Positions 34,940 to 41,999 of a DNA stretch of 64,000 bases are shown piece by piece. This stretch comes from Bacteroidales bacterium (lineage in GTDB: Bacteria; Bacteroidota; Bacteroidia; Bacteroidales; JAADGE01). How positions within the stretch are numbered: position 1 is the stretch's first letter; every line of letters starts with the position of its first letter. The DNA is taken from assembly GCA_021108035.1 (NCBI GenBank), contig JAIORQ010000075.1, positions 1 to 64,000 on the forward strand, given 5' to 3'. Under the pieces are notes generated by a model. It searched no databases, had not been told where the DNA came from, and saw nothing but the letters and a program-made list of their open reading frames with translations. The position numbers were made by a program, and so were the translations under genes.

Positions 34940-35916
34940 ATTTTTTGTGTGTTATCAATCATCATTAAATCCGCCAAAACACAAGCCGTTACAGCTTCTG
35001 TAATAACAGGAATTCTCAATGCAATACAAGCATCATGTCTGCCTTTAATTTCCAATTTTTCGGGTTTCCCTGATTCAAAGTTAAAAGTTTCCTGCGGAAG
35101 CGAAATACTTGAAGTTGGTTTAACGGCTATTTTGAAAAAAATATCGTTTCCGTTTGAAATTCCACCGTTTATTCCTCCGGCATTATTTGTTTTAGTAGTA
35201 CCTGTTTCATTAATAATCAAATCATTATGCTCTGAACCTTTCATCTTTGCTGCTTCAAAACCGTTGCCGAATTCAATAGCTTTAACACCCGGAATTGAAA
35301 ATACAGCATGGCTGATTAATGATTCTACGGAATCAAAAAACGGTTCTCCCAAGCCGAACGGAACATTAGTTACAGAGCATTCAATAATTCCGCCGATTGA
35401 ATCGCCTGTTTTCAGAGCTTTGTCAACAGCATCTGCAATATTTATATTTCCTCCTGCTTCAGTAAGTTTAGCTACAATATTTATATCAGAAATTATCTTT
35501 TTTGCAATCACACCGGCAGCAACAAGACCTACTGTCAACCTCCCGGAGAAATGACCTCCGCCTATGTCGTCATTAAATGATTTATATTTTTTATCTGCAA
35601 CAAAATCAGCATGTCCGGGTCTCGGATGTTGTCTGAAATTGTAATCCAAAGAATGAGTATCTGAATTTTTGAAAAGAATAGTTATCGGAGCACCGGTTGA
35701 ATAGCTGTTGTGTATTCCGCTTATTATTTGCGGTTTATCATCTTCTTTACGGGAAGTTGTTCCTTTTGCACCGCTTTTGCGTCTTAATAAGTCTTGTTTA
35801 AAGTCATCTTCATTAATTGAGATTCCCGGCGGGCAACCGTCAATAACAACACCCACTGCATCACCGTGCGATTCTCCGAAGATTTGAATTTTGAATATGT
35901 GGCCGAATGTGTTCAT
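34936..35916 (-). CDS. aroC: Chorismate synthase
   Basis: A 326-residue enzyme that converts EPSP to chorismate with reduced FMN, the last common step of aromatic amino acid synthesis. Diagnostic segments are IQIFGESHGDAVGVVIDGCP at the N-terminus (active-site His), RRKSGAKGTTSRKED, HPRPGHADFVADKKY, GGGHFSGRLTVGLVAAGVIA and RHDACIALRIPVITEAVTA at the end. It is slightly shorter than the 350-370 residues common for the family but no core motif is missing. It is followed by the GNAT gene with a 4-bp overlap. A perfect hairpin lies just upstream. Confidence 0.95.
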   Translation of the reverse strand: MNTFGHIFKIQIFGESHGDAVGVVIDGCPPGISINEDDFKQDLLRRKSGAKGTTSRKEDDKPQIISGIHNSYSTGAPITILFKNSDTHSLDYNFRQHPRPGHADFVADKKYKSFNDDIGGGHFSGRLTVGLVAAGVIAKKIISDINIVAKLTEAGGNINIADAVDKALKTGDSIGGIIECSVTNVPFGLGEPFFDSVESLISHAVFSIPGVKAIEFGNGFEAAKMKGSEHNDLIINETGTTKTNNAGGINGGISNGNDIFFKIAVKPTSSISLPQETFNFESGKPEKLEIKGRHDACIALRIPVITEAVTACVLADLMMIDNTQKI

Positions 35917-35943
35917 TTAATTTATACTTATAACTTATAATCC

Positions 35944-35977
35944 AACTTTGCCAAAGTTTCAAAACTTTGGCAAAGTT
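35944..35977. repeat. 34-bp perfect palindrome AACTTTGCCAAAGTTT
   Basis: Sixteen-base arms (35944-35959, 35962-35977) are exact reverse complements around CA; each arm is itself close to palindromic. It lies between the aroC start and the DUF5615 stop on the same strand, and could act as a terminator stem, though no T run follows on the minus strand, or as a repeated element. Confidence 0.65.
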
Positions 35978-36024
35978 ATTATCGAAGCTGTTTATTTATC
36001 CTTTTTCAATCTGTCTGACCGGTT

Positions 36025-36357
36025 TTAATAAATTTCAAATACACCTTGTTCGTTATCAATATAAAAATTGATTATTTCATCTTTTAAGTTTATTATTTTT
36101 TCTGCAATTAAGTCTGTTTTTGTGTTTCCGCAACGCAACCAAATAATTTTCGGAGGAAAACCGTTTATCATTTGAATATCTGCAAAATCTTCATCAAAAC
36201 TTACAATAATATAATTGTGTTTTTTTGCAAAATGCCAAATTTTCTCATCTGAAATTAAATCTTTTTCAATATCAGAAATATGCTTACATTCAGGGAGCTT
36301 TTCCGATATTTTTTTTATTATTCTCCACGAAATGTTTTCATCAAAAAGAAGTTTCAT
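36025..36357 (-). CDS. DUF5615 PIN-like protein, toxin component of a TA-type pair
   Basis: A 110-residue protein. The start MKLLFDENIS carries the first acidic pair of the PIN-like/Mut7-C fold; IIVSFDEDFADI holds the next acidic cluster, as expected for a metal-dependent nuclease site. I chose ATG 36357, one base after the stop of the upstream DUF433 gene, over a TTG at 36366. DUF433-DUF5615 pairs are widely treated as toxin-antitoxin modules; activity here is not shown. Confidence 0.8.
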   Translation of the reverse strand: MKLLFDENISWRIIKKISEKLPECKHISDIEKDLISDEKIWHFAKKHNYIIVSFDEDFADIQMINGFPPKIIWLRCGNTKTDLIAEKIINLKDEIINFYIDNEQGVFEIY

Positions 36358-36358
36358 A

Positions 36359-36577
36359 TCAAGCAATCTTTAATTTACGTTCTTTTTCCGCAGCATAAGA
36401 TAAACATGCAAAAATTTGATTTTTGTTTAATTGAGGAAAATCTTCTAAAATATCTTGCATAGTCATTCCGGAAGCATACCATGAAAGTACATCATATACA
36501 GAAATACGTGTTCCTTTAATACAAGGTTTCCCAAAACGAATATTTTTATTTATTGATATGTATTTTTTATAATCCAT
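36359..36577 (-). CDS. DUF433 protein, antitoxin component of a TA-type pair
   Basis: A 72-residue winged-helix type protein with the family hallmarks IRFGKPCIKGTRISVYDVLS and YASGMTMQDILEDFPQL, then IFACLSYAAEKER. The ATG at 36577 is preferred over an in-frame one at 36622 because the promoter box lies between them (36593-36600). It precedes the DUF5615 gene with a one-base gap, antitoxin first, as in classical type II modules. Confidence 0.85.
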   Translation of the reverse strand: MDYKKYISINKNIRFGKPCIKGTRISVYDVLSWYASGMTMQDILEDFPQLNKNQIFACLSYAAEKERKLKIA

Positions 36578-36592
36578 TTTTTTGGTTTTATT

Positions 36593-36600
36593 CAAAGATA
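36593..36600 (-). promoter_or_regulatory. -7 box (TATCTTTG) of the DUF433/DUF5615 pair
   Basis: On the minus strand TATCTTTG lies 15 bases before ATG 36577, giving a very short leader and ruling out the longer frame from 36622. Confidence 0.6.
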
Positions 36601-36740
36601 CTGTTTTTTTATAAAACGGCATAATAGTTTTGGTTATCTGCCTGTCTTTTTGGAGAGCTTGGGTCAGTACGGTAGATTACCAAATATTATCAATATTTTC
36701 AAAGCTTTCTGCAATATTAATTCAACTTTAAACTATTTTT

Positions 36741-36796
36741 TCATTCAATCATTCAATCATTCAATCATTCAATCATTCAATCATTCAATCATTCAA
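36741..36796. repeat. Seven perfect copies of TCATTCAA
   Basis: An uninterrupted 8-bp microsatellite (56 bp), located just after the stop of the vWA gene at 36804. Perfect copies suggest recent slippage; number may vary between strains. It is outside coding sequence, so phase variation by frameshift is not expected, but it could alter spacing before the TA-type operon. Confidence 0.9.
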
Positions 36797-36803
36797 TAAT
36801 TGC

Positions 36804-38882
36804 CTAATACGCCCCGAAAAATTTCCTCATAAACCATTCTGCTGACAATAAAATTAATATTAAGAAAAAGATAAGTTTGTAATTTATCAATGCTTCTGTT
36901 TTTTTCTCACTGAATGCTACCGGAACAATATTCTCATTATTTTGAATATCTTTAATAAGTTTCTCTGTTTCATTTGCATAGAAAAATTTTCCGCCGGTTT
37001 CTTTTGACAGTTTGTATAATAAATTATGATTTGCTGTGGTCTTTTCTGCTTCAATATTTACCGGAACAACAGATAAAATGCCTTCTTTTTTATATTTTTT
37101 ACCTTTATATATAGTTTCTGCTTTCCAAGTATAATCGCCTGCTTGTAATTTTTTTGCATTCAACTTATATGATTTGCCGCTTTTTTCAAAGATAAAATTC
37201 TTTGAATTCTTTGCAGAATCAGTTATTGTCAGACTAACTTCCGGTTCGTTTATAAGTTCATATTCTTTTGAATAAAACTCTGCTTTAAATACTGCATCTT
37301 GATTTTCTGGAATTATCTTTTCAGAAATGATTTTAAATCTTTCTTTTGTTTCTTTTTGCGTTAAGTGTTGCACTATTTTGTTAATCAACTCATTAAAAAG
37401 ATAATGATTTTGATTGGTCTTATAGTCATACATACGCCATCGCCATATACCTTCACCTGTTATTACAACAGACTTTTTGCCTCCCGGTACAGAGTTGAAT
37501 ACAATTAATGCTTGCTCGGTATTGATGTTTTTAATTTTTCTGTAAAACAGTATCTCGGAATTGCCCGATATTTTATAATCACCAAAAGCAGACAGAATGG
37601 GAGGGGAGTTTAAAGTAATTTCTTGTATTTCCGGATTTAAATCAAATAATGAAAAGTTTTTATTTAAAATACCTGTAACTTCATCAGCCGAGTTTGAGTA
37701 TGCTCCTGTTTTCAGTCCTGTATTTAGGTTATCAAATTTTTGCAATGAACTTTGACTTCCCAAAATATACAAAACAGGTATGTCGGAATTGATAATTTGC
37801 TTCATCAATGATGTTCGGGAATTTACAGACGGAATTTGATGCAAAATTACCATATTGTATGCATTAACTGATTTGTTAAATTTTGATGCAATATAAAATT
37901 CTGTTTCAAAATTTTGATTTAATTCAAGTGCTTGCCTGATTGCTGCTATATCCGGATGAGGAGAGTTTGCAAGTATTAAAATCTTTTGCTTGCTGTCAAC
38001 AACTTCTACAACAACTTGTTTTATATTGTTTTGTATGTTTTCTTCTTCCTCCGAAGCTTCAATTTGAATTTTAATTTTATGAAAGCCTTTTGTTCCTGCA
38101 AATATTTCAAAATCAATTTTTTTAAAAAAGTCGCTGTTTTTTATGTTTAATGTTTTTGTACTGATTATTTTTCCGTTGTCTGTTAATTTGATTACAGCTT
38201 GTTTTCCTTTAAGTTTATTAGCTCTGATATTTATTCTTACAGGAAATTTATTATTTAAAAAAGCGATTTTATTATATTTTATATCAGAAATTGAAATATC
38301 CGGTTTTACAGCAGTATCACCGAGAGCAAGGGAATAAACCGGAAAGTTTACATCTTGAATAATATACTCGGGATTCTTGCCTGAATTTACAATCCCGTCA
38401 CTTGAAATTATTAGAGCACCAATATTCCTGTGATAGTATTTGTTTTTGATATCAGAAATCAGTTGTGAAATATTGGTTTGTTTTTCTGTATATGAAAAAC
38501 TGTCTGATTGTTTTACATTATCTCCGAAAGTATAGCTTTTAAATTCATAAGAATTGTTGTTTTCCTCAAAGAAAGATTTTATTTCCGAATGAAACTTTTG
38601 GATTTTATCCTTTTCATAAGCTACTGATTCTGAATTATCTTGAGCAAAAACAACAATAGGATTTTCAATAGTTTTCCCCAATGATTTTATAACCGGAGAA
38701 AGTAACAGAAAGGATATTATACTAACAGTTAAAAACCTGAATGCAAACATACTTCTTATAATAAGTTTAGAAGCTTCTTCAAGTTTATTTTCTTTTCGAT
38801 ACAATAACCAAGCATAAGCAAAACCTAATGCAAGGCAAAATATAATAAACCATAAGGGGTATTCTGTTATTATTGATGTCAT
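36804..38882 (-). CDS. Membrane protein with von Willebrand A-like domain
   Basis: A 692-residue protein: two N-terminal membrane segments (about 10-28 and 43-64), then a vWA-like domain (about 75-190) opening with VVFAQDNSESV, which fits the MIDAS pattern DxSxS, and continuing ALIISSDGIVNSG. Long beta-rich periplasmic domains follow, and a C-terminal membrane segment (about 668-684). The plan resembles BatA/BatB-like and other Bacteroidota vWA envelope proteins of unknown role. It is preceded by the MORN-like gene with only six bases between, so both may be co-transcribed. Confidence 0.72.
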   Translation of the reverse strand: MTSIITEYPLWFIIFCLALGFAYAWLLYRKENKLEEASKLIIRSMFAFRFLTVSIISFLLLSPVIKSLGKTIENPIVVFAQDNSESVAYEKDKIQKFHSEIKSFFEENNNSYEFKSYTFGDNVKQSDSFSYTEKQTNISQLISDIKNKYYHRNIGALIISSDGIVNSGKNPEYIIQDVNFPVYSLALGDTAVKPDISISDIKYNKIAFLNNKFPVRINIRANKLKGKQAVIKLTDNGKIISTKTLNIKNSDFFKKIDFEIFAGTKGFHKIKIQIEASEEEENIQNNIKQVVVEVVDSKQKILILANSPHPDIAAIRQALELNQNFETEFYIASKFNKSVNAYNMVILHQIPSVNSRTSLMKQIINSDIPVLYILGSQSSLQKFDNLNTGLKTGAYSNSADEVTGILNKNFSLFDLNPEIQEITLNSPPILSAFGDYKISGNSEILFYRKIKNINTEQALIVFNSVPGGKKSVVITGEGIWRWRMYDYKTNQNHYLFNELINKIVQHLTQKETKERFKIISEKIIPENQDAVFKAEFYSKEYELINEPEVSLTITDSAKNSKNFIFEKSGKSYKLNAKKLQAGDYTWKAETIYKGKKYKKEGILSVVPVNIEAEKTTANHNLLYKLSKETGGKFFYANETEKLIKDIQNNENIVPVAFSEKKTEALINYKLIFFLILILLSAEWFMRKFFGAY

Positions 38883-38888
38883 AAACTT

Positions 38889-39857
38889 CTATCTGTTTAA
38901 TTCGATAATTGCAAATGAGTTTTTATTATATCTGTAATTTATTGTTCGGATCACATATTTTCCTTTTTTTAAACTTGATAAATCAATAATATTACAAATT
39001 AAAGATATTGGAATTGTCATAAGAGGAATTGCATTTCCGAATATTAAATAATCACGATTTAGCAGTTCAGAGTATTTATATATCTTCATCTCGCATGTTC
39101 GATTAGTTCTGTAATAATACATAGTATCTGACTGAAGCGTAAATGATTTCATATTTTGATAATCTTCTGTCAAGTCTTTACACGATATATTGTAACCGAA
39201 ACTGTATATTTTATATGATTCATTAATATTTTTGAAATTTTCATGGATAATCTTTATAGAATCTTTATGATGTCCGGCTTTAATTAAATATCTGAATTTT
39301 AGTTTATGTAAACTGTCTTCTTTAATTGTCTCAATCTTAATAATTCTGTCTGAGCTGACTTTACAATTAATTATTGAATCTTTTTTCAATTTATTAGGAA
39401 GAATCAGAAATGTACTTTTTATTAATCCATATTTTTCAACAAAATTGACTGATTGAAAATTGAAGGTTTCCTTTTGATTGTATTTGTAATAATCATAATC
39501 ATCAATATAATTTAATTTAAATTCTTTAATGTATTTATTACTTATGTAGCCGTCTTCCCAATATTCATATATAATTATATTACCATTTTTACTATATTCT
39601 TTCCACAAACCGTCTTTCACGGATTTTAATAATACAGAATCAGATTCGTCAAAATCCATCATAAATAACTCTTCAGAATCTTTGATAGGAACAATTTTAT
39701 ATTTACCCTTGGATTTGATATTTCCGTTATTATGATAATAGCTCCAACAGCCTGTTTTTAAACTATTTTCATCCAATTGATTAGTTGTATCATTTTGAGA
39801 AGCAACATCCATTGAAAAAGGAAGAATTAATAATAATATGAAAACAATTTTATCCAT
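38889..39857 (-). CDS. Secreted MORN-like (YwqK-type) repeat protein
   Basis: A 322-residue protein with a signal peptide (about 1-20). Residues 30-110 contain segments of the type GCWSYYHNNGNIKSKGKY and GLWKEYSKNGNIIIYEYWED, matching the MORN-variant repeats of YwqK-like proteins. The remaining 200 residues are beta-rich with no motif I recognise. It lies six bases ahead of the vWA gene. No function can be assigned. Confidence 0.6.
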   Translation of the reverse strand: MDKIVFILLLILPFSMDVASQNDTTNQLDENSLKTGCWSYYHNNGNIKSKGKYKIVPIKDSEELFMMDFDESDSVLLKSVKDGLWKEYSKNGNIIIYEYWEDGYISNKYIKEFKLNYIDDYDYYKYNQKETFNFQSVNFVEKYGLIKSTFLILPNKLKKDSIINCKVSSDRIIKIETIKEDSLHKLKFRYLIKAGHHKDSIKIIHENFKNINESYKIYSFGYNISCKDLTEDYQNMKSFTLQSDTMYYYRTNRTCEMKIYKYSELLNRDYLIFGNAIPLMTIPISLICNIIDLSSLKKGKYVIRTINYRYNKNSFAIIELNR

Positions 39858-39892
39858 TCATTAAATAACGTAAAGTATAAGTCCAATATTTG

Positions 39893-39928
39893 AAAAAGGC
39901 TTCTTCACAAAAGTAAAAAAGCCTTTTT
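39893..39928. terminator. Hairpin terminator after the nucleotidyltransferase gene
   Basis: AAAAAGGCTT pairs with AAGCCTTTTT. The A run on one side and T run on the other make it work in either direction. Its loop (TCTTCACAAAAGTAAAA) closely resembles that of the hairpin at 40359-40389, so the two derive from a common element flanking the gene. Confidence 0.7.
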
Positions 39929-39974
39929 AATATGCTAAATATATTTTTATTTAATATCAAATAAAAAATCATTA

Positions 39975-40289
39975 TCAAAGCGAGACATAAACAGTTTCTT
40001 TTAAAACATCTTTAGTGAAATTTCTGTTTTTCGGCAAAGATTTTAAAGTTATTAAATCAATATCAGTTTGAAACAAATCTTGCAAATAATAAATTAAACG
40101 TATATAATTTTTATAAGTTTTCTTATCTTTTATAAATTCAACTGCAAAATCAATATCGCTGTTTTTGTCCTGTTCATTTCGAACAAAAGAGCCGAACAAT
40201 CCAATTTTTGAAACACCGTATTCTTTGATAGTTGTTCTGTTTTCAGCTAAAATTTGTAAGATATTTTCCTTTGAGTTTATTTTTTCCAT
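39975..40289 (-). CDS. MNT-type nucleotidyltransferase (minimal, KNTase-like)
   Basis: A 104-residue protein with the nucleotidyltransferase motif KIGLFGSFVRNEQ, DSDID-type metal site KNSDIDFAVEF and a third acidic residue in TDIDLITL. Such minimal proteins act as antitoxins that AMPylate HEPN toxins, or stand alone. No HEPN gene is adjacent; both flanks are hairpins of one family. The start ATG 40289 is chosen over one at 40328 because a -7 box (40318-40325) overlaps the longer version. Confidence 0.85.
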   Translation of the reverse strand: MEKINSKENILQILAENRTTIKEYGVSKIGLFGSFVRNEQDKNSDIDFAVEFIKDKKTYKNYIRLIYYLQDLFQTDIDLITLKSLPKNRNFTKDVLKETVYVSL

Positions 40290-40317
40290 AAAATCTATAC
40301 TTTCAAAGTATTTGATA

Positions 40318-40325
40318 CAAAAGTA
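40318..40325 (-). promoter_or_regulatory. -7 box (TACTTTTG) of the nucleotidyltransferase gene
   Basis: On the minus strand TACTTTTG lies 28 bases before the chosen ATG at 40289. It excludes the upstream in-frame start at 40328. Confidence 0.6.
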
Positions 40326-40358
40326 CAAAAGATTTGTGATTTTCAGAAATAATTAAAA

Positions 40359-40389
40359 ACGACTTTCTTACAAAAAGTAAAAAAGTCGT
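40359..40389. terminator. Hairpin resembling the one at 39893-39928
   Basis: ACGACTTT pairs with AAAGTCGT over a loop TCTTACAAAAAGTAAAA-like that matches the other hairpin. It lies on the opposite side of the nucleotidyltransferase gene and may terminate the fabG-side transcript. Confidence 0.5.
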
Positions 40390-40403
40390 GTTAATTTTAA
40401 TGG

Positions 40404-40421
40404 TTCTACTGTTATTTTACC
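40404..40421 (+). repeat. Copy of dispersed motif TTCTACTGTTATTTTACC
   Basis: Exact 18-base match to 44903-44920. An imperfect inverted partner (GGTAGTACCATTTTAA) stands at about 40698-40715, so the motif may be the end of a 320-bp element that includes 40454-40639. Confidence 0.65.
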
Positions 40422-40453
40422 GGGTAAAATATTTAAGATTTAATCACAAAAAT

Positions 40454-40639
40454 TGTTTATTTGTTTAACTGTTTATTTGTTTATGATGTTAATTGAATTA
40501 TTAAAACAAAACATTGCTTCATTCTTGTAACATATTCATAATTAAATGCATAAGTCATGTTAGTGTAGCTTGTAATCAGCTAATAAATTCAAAAATGCAA
40601 AAGTATTCATAAACAAATAAGCAAATAAACAGTTAAACA
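40454..40639. repeat. Palindromic element with TGTTTATTTGTTTA arms
   Basis: The left arm (40454-40486) consists of TGTTTATTTGTTTAACTG units; the right arm (40607-40639) is its imperfect reverse complement (TCATAAACAAATAAGCAAAT onward). Together with the outer TTCTACTG motif it fills most of the 446-bp gap before fabG. No coding frame is seen here. Confidence 0.65.
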
Positions 40640-40735
40640 TTATACACTAAACAAAGATTTTTTATTCAATTATATTTGTTAATATTCCACTAAATTCGTG
40701 GTAGTACCATTTTAATCAATATTCAATAGTCAATT

Positions 40736-41482
40736 TTAAGTATTCATAGCTCCGCAAACATTAATTACTTGTCCGCTGATATATGTTGACAAATCAGATG
40801 CAAGGAAAATACATGCATTTGCAACATCTTCAGGAGTTCCTCCTCTTTTCAGCGGAATAGTTTTTATCCATTCTTCACGAGCTTTTTCAGGAATTTTTTC
40901 TGTCATTTCTGTTACTATAAATCCGGGTGCAATGGCATTGCTTCTGATGCTGCGTGCACCAAGTTCTCTCGCAATAGATTTTGTAAACCCTATAATACCG
41001 GCTTTAGAAGCAGAATAGTTTGACTGGCCTGCATTTCCGCTTACACCGACAACAGAACTCATATTTACTATAGAACCTGAACGTTGTTTCAACATTGTTT
41101 TTTGAACGGCTTTCGTCATATTAAAAACCGATTTCAAATTAACGTTTAAAACTAAATCCCACTGTTCTTCAGACATTCTCATTAACAAGGTATCTCTTGT
41201 GATGCCTGCATTATTTATTAATGCATCAACTCGTCCGAATTCTGCAACTATTTCGTCCATAACTTTTTGGGCATCTCCAAAATTACTTGCATCAGATGCA
41301 AAACCTTTTGCTTTAACACCGTATCCGGTAAGTTCTTTTTCCAGAGCATCTGTACTTTCGTCTAATTTTAAATCCGTAAAGGCAACATCTGCACCTTGTT
41401 CTGCAAATTTAAGGGCAATTGATTTGCCTATACCTCTTGCTGCACCTGTAATAACGGCAACTTTTCCTTCTAATAGTTTCAT
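40736..41482 (-). CDS. fabG: 3-oxoacyl-[acyl-carrier-protein] reductase
   Basis: A 248-residue short-chain dehydrogenase. It has the NADPH-binding TGAARGIGKSIAL, NNAGITRD, catalytic NMSSVVGVSG (Ser) and SNYSASKAGIIGFTKS (Tyr-x-x-x-Lys), and ends with ASDLSTYISGQVINVCGAMN as in FabG. It reduces 3-oxoacyl-ACP in fatty acid elongation. No other fab gene is adjacent. A TTTG-N19-TAnnTTTG promoter stands right in front. The broad SDR family leaves some doubt about the exact substrate, but length, order and the C-terminal motif fit FabG best. Confidence 0.92.
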   Translation of the reverse strand: MKLLEGKVAVITGAARGIGKSIALKFAEQGADVAFTDLKLDESTDALEKELTGYGVKAKGFASDASNFGDAQKVMDEIVAEFGRVDALINNAGITRDTLLMRMSEEQWDLVLNVNLKSVFNMTKAVQKTMLKQRSGSIVNMSSVVGVSGNAGQSNYSASKAGIIGFTKSIARELGARSIRSNAIAPGFIVTEMTEKIPEKAREEWIKTIPLKRGGTPEDVANACIFLASDLSTYISGQVINVCGAMNT

Positions 41483-41513
41483 ATATAATTTTTATTTTAT
41501 GCTGAATAACAAA

Positions 41514-41544
41514 CAAAAATATAACTTTTCGGGAAGATTTCAAA
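41514..41544 (-). promoter_or_regulatory. Full Bacteroidota promoter of fabG
   Basis: On the minus strand TTTG, a 19-base spacer, then TATTTTTG: both elements match TTTG/TAnnTTTG at the right distance. The -7 box lies 32 bases before the ATG. Confidence 0.7.
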
Positions 41545-41624
41545 ACTGATTTATATAACAAATAATTTGTTTGGATTTTGGCGAGAATCAAATACTCTGT
41601 TTATTGTTCAGAAATATCAGATTT

Positions 41625-41684
41625 TTAAAAGCGGAATATATTTTGCAAATCATTTTTAGCTGTATCCGTCCAAATTATTTCCAT
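41625..41684 (-). pseudogene. Truncated RelE/ParE-family toxin
   Basis: The frame MEIIWTDTAKNDLQNIFRF followed by a stop matches the first strand and helix of ParE/RelE toxins (xxIIWTDxAKxDLxxI). Removing one base after FRF would give continuing sense (LKSDISEQ), but later stops follow within a few codons. The ATG overlaps the end of the upstream antitoxin gene, as in intact modules. The toxin is therefore broken. Confidence 0.7.
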
Positions 41685-41887
41685 AATAAAATTTCTTTTT
41701 TCAAATCAGAATGATTGATTATTTTTCCTTTAACAATATCATCTTCTGATTTATTAATCGCTTCGACATATTCTTTCTCTTCTTCTTGTGAGTATTTATA
41801 TTTTATTTTTGCAAATTTTAACTCCTCAATTAAGGAAATAAAAAAGTTCTTTTTTGAATCAGGAATTGAAATAAGATAATTCTCCAT
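41675..41887 (-). CDS. Orphaned antitoxin-like small protein
   Basis: A 70-residue acidic protein (YSQEEEKEYVEAINKSEDDI, ending LKKEILLWK) with no domain I can name with certainty. Its position directly upstream of and overlapping a truncated ParE-like frame marks it as the antitoxin partner. It has its own promoter box (41917-41924). With the toxin broken, it may persist as a decoy or be on the way to loss. Confidence 0.7.
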   Translation of the reverse strand: MENYLISIPDSKKNFFISLIEELKFAKIKYKYSQEEEKEYVEAINKSEDDIVKGKIINHSDLKKEILLWK

Positions 41888-41916
41888 GATGATTTTAATT
41901 TAATTTAAACTTAACA

Positions 41917-41924
41917 CAAAAATA
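41917..41924 (-). promoter_or_regulatory. -7 box (TATTTTTG) of the antitoxin gene
   Basis: On the minus strand TATTTTTG lies 29 bases before ATG 41887. Confidence 0.55.
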
Positions 41925-41999
41925 CAAATTTTATTTTATTACAGAACTATTAGATATTTGTATTTTTTAAATATCTTTACGATTATTCAATAATACTTT

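Noticed and set aside
34853-35554. 233-codon + strand open frame opposite aroC
   Set aside because: Antisense shadow of a well-supported gene; low-complexity translation rich in Ser/Pro/Ile and no promoter.
36741-36796. Regular repeats considered as CRISPR
   Set aside because: Unit of 8 bp without spacers and no cas genes; a simple microsatellite.
39975-40289. HEPN/MNT toxin-antitoxin pair
   Set aside because: No HEPN gene on either side; only the nucleotidyltransferase is present.
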